Below are positions 63,591 through 64,000 of a stretch of DNA of 64,000 nt, piece by piece. How positions within the stretch are numbered: position 1 is the stretch's first letter; each line of letters starts with the position of its first letter. Position numbers and translations under genes: made by a program. The notes below the pieces were generated by a model, which saw nothing but the letters and a program-made list of their open reading frames with translations, was not told the origin of the DNA and searched no databases. The stretch spans positions 102,604,368 through 102,668,367 of the forward strand of contig NC_058337.1 of assembly GCF_905475395.1 (NCBI RefSeq), in the 5' to 3' direction. The DNA is from Chrysoperla carnea (Eukaryota > Arthropoda > Insecta > Neuroptera > Chrysopidae).

Positions 63591-64000
63591 CTATTTATCA
63601 TATTAATTAGTTTTTTTAATTATATCAATAGAAAAATATTATAATATATAATTTAGACATTACAAACCTTTAGTATTAGATTTTTATTAATATAATTTAT
63701 TATAAAAGTATTCTGTATATATTTTGTATTTTTATCATTAATATTGTAATTGTGAAAGTTTCAAAACTGTACAACTATCATGCATCATTTGCAGATTTAT
63801 TTGTCAGCCATTAAATTAATCAGCCATTAAAAATAAAATTAAAATTAATTAAAATAATTTGTACCATGCATATAATTATAATAATATATATACCTAACTT
63901 TATATTTACAATTAAAAATTTATTATTCATGCAATTTTTAATAAATAAATTTAGAATAAAAATTAATTAATTAATAATAATTAATAAAACAAATTGGCAT

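Noticed and set aside
1-64000. CRISPR arrays, operons, ribosome binding sites or bacterial terminators
   Set aside because: Spliced genes and genome style are eukaryotic. No regularly spaced repeat array is present.

Overview
This is AT-rich eukaryotic DNA, almost certainly from an insect. The genes have short exons, GT-AG introns and long repeat-filled gaps, and the set is insect-like: a ZAD zinc-finger gene (an arthropod expansion), eag, a Group-7-allergen-like secreted protein and a TDRD7-type Tudor gene. I cannot fix the order; Neuroptera or Hemiptera are guesses only. Exon models were built by hand from splice signals and reading frame, and each complete model closes in frame.

Layout. 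498-9772 (+): 14-exon LOTUS/Tudor gene of the TDRD7/Tapas type (984 aa). 14014-17500 (-): 6-exon secreted two-domain Group-7-allergen-like lipid-binding protein (447 aa). 20033-25868 (-) and 30613-37117 (-): two intact tandem paralogs of an unrecognised coiled-coil protein, 9 exons each (1003 and 954 aa), with identical exon phases. 39145-42721 (-): ZAD protein with 11 C2H2 fingers (502 aa). 43863-45666 (-): ETHE1 persulfide dioxygenase (234 aa). 54951 to at least 63590 (-): C-terminal part of the voltage-gated K+ channel gene eag, which runs off the right edge. I see no operon-like logic. Apart from the paralog pair these look like unrelated neighbours, and all but the first are on the minus strand.

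The most unusual DNA is the 4.7-kb gap between the paralogs (about 25.9-30.6 kb). It holds a long-terminal-inverted-repeat element, nested inverted repeats, about nine copies of one 20-22-bp motif in both orientations, a 74-bp perfect palindrome and three different tRNA-like segments. The paralogs share a 313-bp tract with no mismatch inside otherwise clearly diverged genes, which suggests gene conversion. Several MITE-like foldback elements lie elsewhere. The cleanest is at 43319-43621, with about 30-bp inverted ends and a perfect 8-bp target duplication. Three NF-kappaB-like palindromes cluster in the first 150 bases.
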